A stretch of DNA of 57,960 nucleotides from a virus. Each line of letters begins with the position of its first letter. The stretch's first letter is position 1. A model generated the notes under the pieces. The model searched no databases. It was given only the letters and a program-made list of their open reading frames with translations, and was not told the origin of the DNA. The translations under genes were made by a program, and so were the position numbers. The stretch is taken from IMG/VR virus record IMGVR_UViG_3300046751_000386, positions 1-57,960 of that record. One strand, written 5' to 3'. This document shows, piece by piece, positions 57,789 to 57,960 of this stretch.

Positions 57789-57960
57789 ATGGAACTAGCT
57801 AAAACAGACTACACCAATGAGACCGAGTTGAGAGCGGCGCGTGAAATGCTCGAACGCCGTGAAGTGGAAATAGCCCGCTTGCGTGAAGAGATGGAAGCAC
57901 TTCGAACCGTTAACCAAGAAAATGCTTTGATGCTGGACGATATACGCTTGCCCCTTTTTA
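57789..57960 (+). CDS. Coiled-coil protein, 5' part of the gene spanning the join
   Basis: ATG 57789 follows GGAGAAC and a GC-rich leader hairpin. The first 15 codons (MELAKTDYTNETELR) are unique to this end; from 57834 the sequence repeats bases 1-127 and the frame continues there to the stop at 370-372. The full protein is 138 aa. Confidence 0.85.
   Translation, partial: MELAKTDYTNETELRAAREMLERREVEIARLREEMEALRTVNQENALMLDDIRLPLF
57834..57960. repeat. Right copy of 127-bp direct terminal repeat
   Basis: Identical to 1-127. See the left copy. Removing one copy gives a circular sequence of 57,833 bp. Confidence 0.95.

Noticed and set aside
1-57960. tRNA genes, integrase, reverse transcriptase or known defence system
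   Set aside because: I found no cloverleaf-like sequence with a TTCRA arm in the gaps, and no tyrosine or serine recombinase, RT or named defence protein motif. A scan with dedicated tools was not possible.

Overview
The window looks like one complete, circular (or circularly permuted) genome of a tailed phage. The last 127 bases repeat the first 127, and one gene reads cleanly across the join, so the unique length is about 57,833 bp. The P22-type connector and tail proteins (gp4-like, gp10-like), the large ejection-type proteins and the absence of a recognisable tape measure, tail tube or sheath point to a podovirus-like phage. Several small virion proteins resemble families common in marine phage metagenomes, and the 3TM holin resembles alphaproteobacterial ones. 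A marine alphaproteobacterial host is therefore an inference, not shown. I recognise no integrase, CRISPR array or tRNA gene.

Layout. (1) 53.3 kb across the join to 2.1 kb is an early or accessory region: terminase small subunit, a PD-(D/E)XK nuclease, a Cys-rich protein, a DUF932-like protein and many small unknowns. They have their own promoters, GC-rich leader hairpins and a shared GGAGAAC ribosome binding site. Two non-coding stretches (1534-2134 and 53345-53787) carry repeats and dyads and are candidates for origin, pac or operator functions. (2) 2.1-12.3 kb holds the terminase large subunit, portal, lysis genes (membrane proteins, 3TM holin, M15 endolysin), a GroES-like co-chaperonin, scaffold and major capsid protein. 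(3) 12.4-26.2 kb holds head-completion, connector and tail-fibre genes, including four very basic small proteins, two paralogous fibres and a triple LamG protein. (4) 26.3-39.6 kb holds internal virion or ejection proteins up to 1439 aa, ending in a metalloprotease-lytic transglycosylase fusion. (5) The only reverse-strand gene, an SNF2-like helicase, lies at 39.6-41.06 kb and diverges from the replication operon. (6) 41.15-49.7 kb is a tightly coupled replication operon: SSB-like protein, AEP primase, UvrD-like helicase, HNH nuclease, an XRE-sigma region 4 regulator and a family A DNA polymerase. (7) 49.8-53.3 kb carries small regulatory and unknown genes.

The most interesting signal is a promoter-hairpin-terminator unit without an ORF at 49982-50095. 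It could encode a small RNA of about 80 nt. Its 10-nt apical loop is the exact complement of ATTGGAGAAC, the extended Shine-Dalgarno of two phage genes and part of the site shared by nine. Its 5' stem plus loop is complementary over 13 nt to the ribosome binding site and start codon of the next gene. With the XRE-sigma4 protein and the recurrent TTGACT promoters, this suggests a dedicated regulatory circuit. Gene starts were chosen by ribosome binding sites and overlaps; all functional calls are from reading the sequence, with no database search.
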